Assembly (NCBI GenBank): GCA_001799195.1
Contig: MGSU01000075.1
Location: 1 to 14,309 of the forward strand
DNA: 14,309 nucleotides
Origin: Deltaproteobacteria bacterium RIFOXYA12_FULL_61_11
GTDB lineage: Bacteria > Bdellovibrionota_F > JAHFAK01 > YA12-FULL-61-11
Direction: 5' to 3'
Notes under the pieces: generated by a model
What the model was told of the DNA's origin: nothing
The model's database searches: none
The model's input: the letters and a program-made list of their open reading frames with translations, nothing else
In this document: piece by piece, positions 14,294 to 14,309 of the stretch
Layout: each line of letters begins with the position of its first letter
Position numbering within the stretch: the stretch's first letter is position 1
Program-made: the position numbers and the translations under genes

Positions 14294-14309
14294 TGACCGG
14301 AAATCGGTG
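14279..14309. repeat. Imperfect 14-base tandem repeat running off the window edge
   Basis: GTGACCGAAAACCG (14279-14292) is followed at once by GTGACCGGAAATCG (14293-14306), and a third unit begins with GTG at the edge. The two full units differ at two positions. Clustered repeats of this kind occur near the ends of some insertion sequences, such as the IS21 family, as transposase-binding sites; no transposase is visible here. Confidence 0.6.

Larger units (their letters stand above)
13863..14309. other. Region upstream of icmF without a convincing gene
   Basis: 447 bases. The first 75 hold the icmF promoter and inverted repeat. On the minus strand a frame is open from the window edge to a stop at 14007-14009. 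Its last 30 residues (DLCRETEDLHLGLRNFFEQ and on to VLFDHC) look protein-like, while its upstream part crosses short repeats and looks non-coding. It could be the tail of a decayed or partial gene, but I recognise no family and do not call it as a gene. The far right holds short repeats described separately. I see no tRNA, riboswitch or clear terminator. Confidence 0.55.

Overview
The window is GC-rich, tightly packed bacterial DNA with 12 recognisable protein genes, no RNA genes and no CRISPR array. A predicted lipoprotein, an MBOAT acyltransferase and branched-chain acyl-CoA metabolism suggest a heterotrophic, probably Gram-negative (diderm) bacterium of deltaproteobacterial or myxobacterial type. 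That placement is a guess from gene content, because there is no phylogenetic marker here.

Left end (1-1336, + strand): the 3' part of an FkbH-type HAD protein, followed after 2 bases by an acyl carrier protein (ACP). FkbH proteins load a three-carbon glyceryl unit from 1,3-bisphosphoglycerate onto an ACP. The pair converges on the remaining genes with only 31 bases between stop codons.

Left-centre (1368-4498, - strand): in transcription order, a DPM1-like family 2 glycosyltransferase, a membrane-anchored SGNH/DltD-like protein, an easily missed 42-residue membrane microprotein with a DltX-like C-terminal tyrosine motif, and an MBOAT O-acyltransferase. With the ACP this rebuilds the logic of the Dlt D-alanylation machine (DltC, DltB, DltX, DltD), but with FkbH in the place of the adenylating enzyme DltA. 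The best reading is an envelope-glycan acylation system that may transfer a glyceryl-type or related acyl group. This is the most interesting part of the window.

Centre (4506-5915, - strand): a 469-residue predicted lipoprotein of unknown function with two blocks of ALPAA pentapeptide repeats. It is packed against the glycosyltransferase gene.

Right half (5938-13862, - strand): an acyl-CoA module transcribed in the order icmF (fused isobutyryl-CoA mutase with its G-protein chaperone), an MBL-fold hydrolase, an acyl-CoA dehydrogenase very like ACADSB, a long 3-hydroxyacyl-CoA dehydrogenase and an SCP2-type thiolase. It fits valine/isoleucine or branched-chain fatty acid degradation. No enoyl-CoA hydratase is present.

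All ten minus-strand genes run head to tail with gaps of 7-43 bases or an overlap, so one transcript of about 12.5 kb could start at a promoter-like sequence upstream of icmF (13896-13923). A perfect 9-base inverted repeat is centred on its -35 box. The right end (13863-14309) has no convincing gene. It holds this promoter, an 8-base triple repeat and, at the edge, imperfect tandem and inverted repeats that may belong to a mobile-element end.
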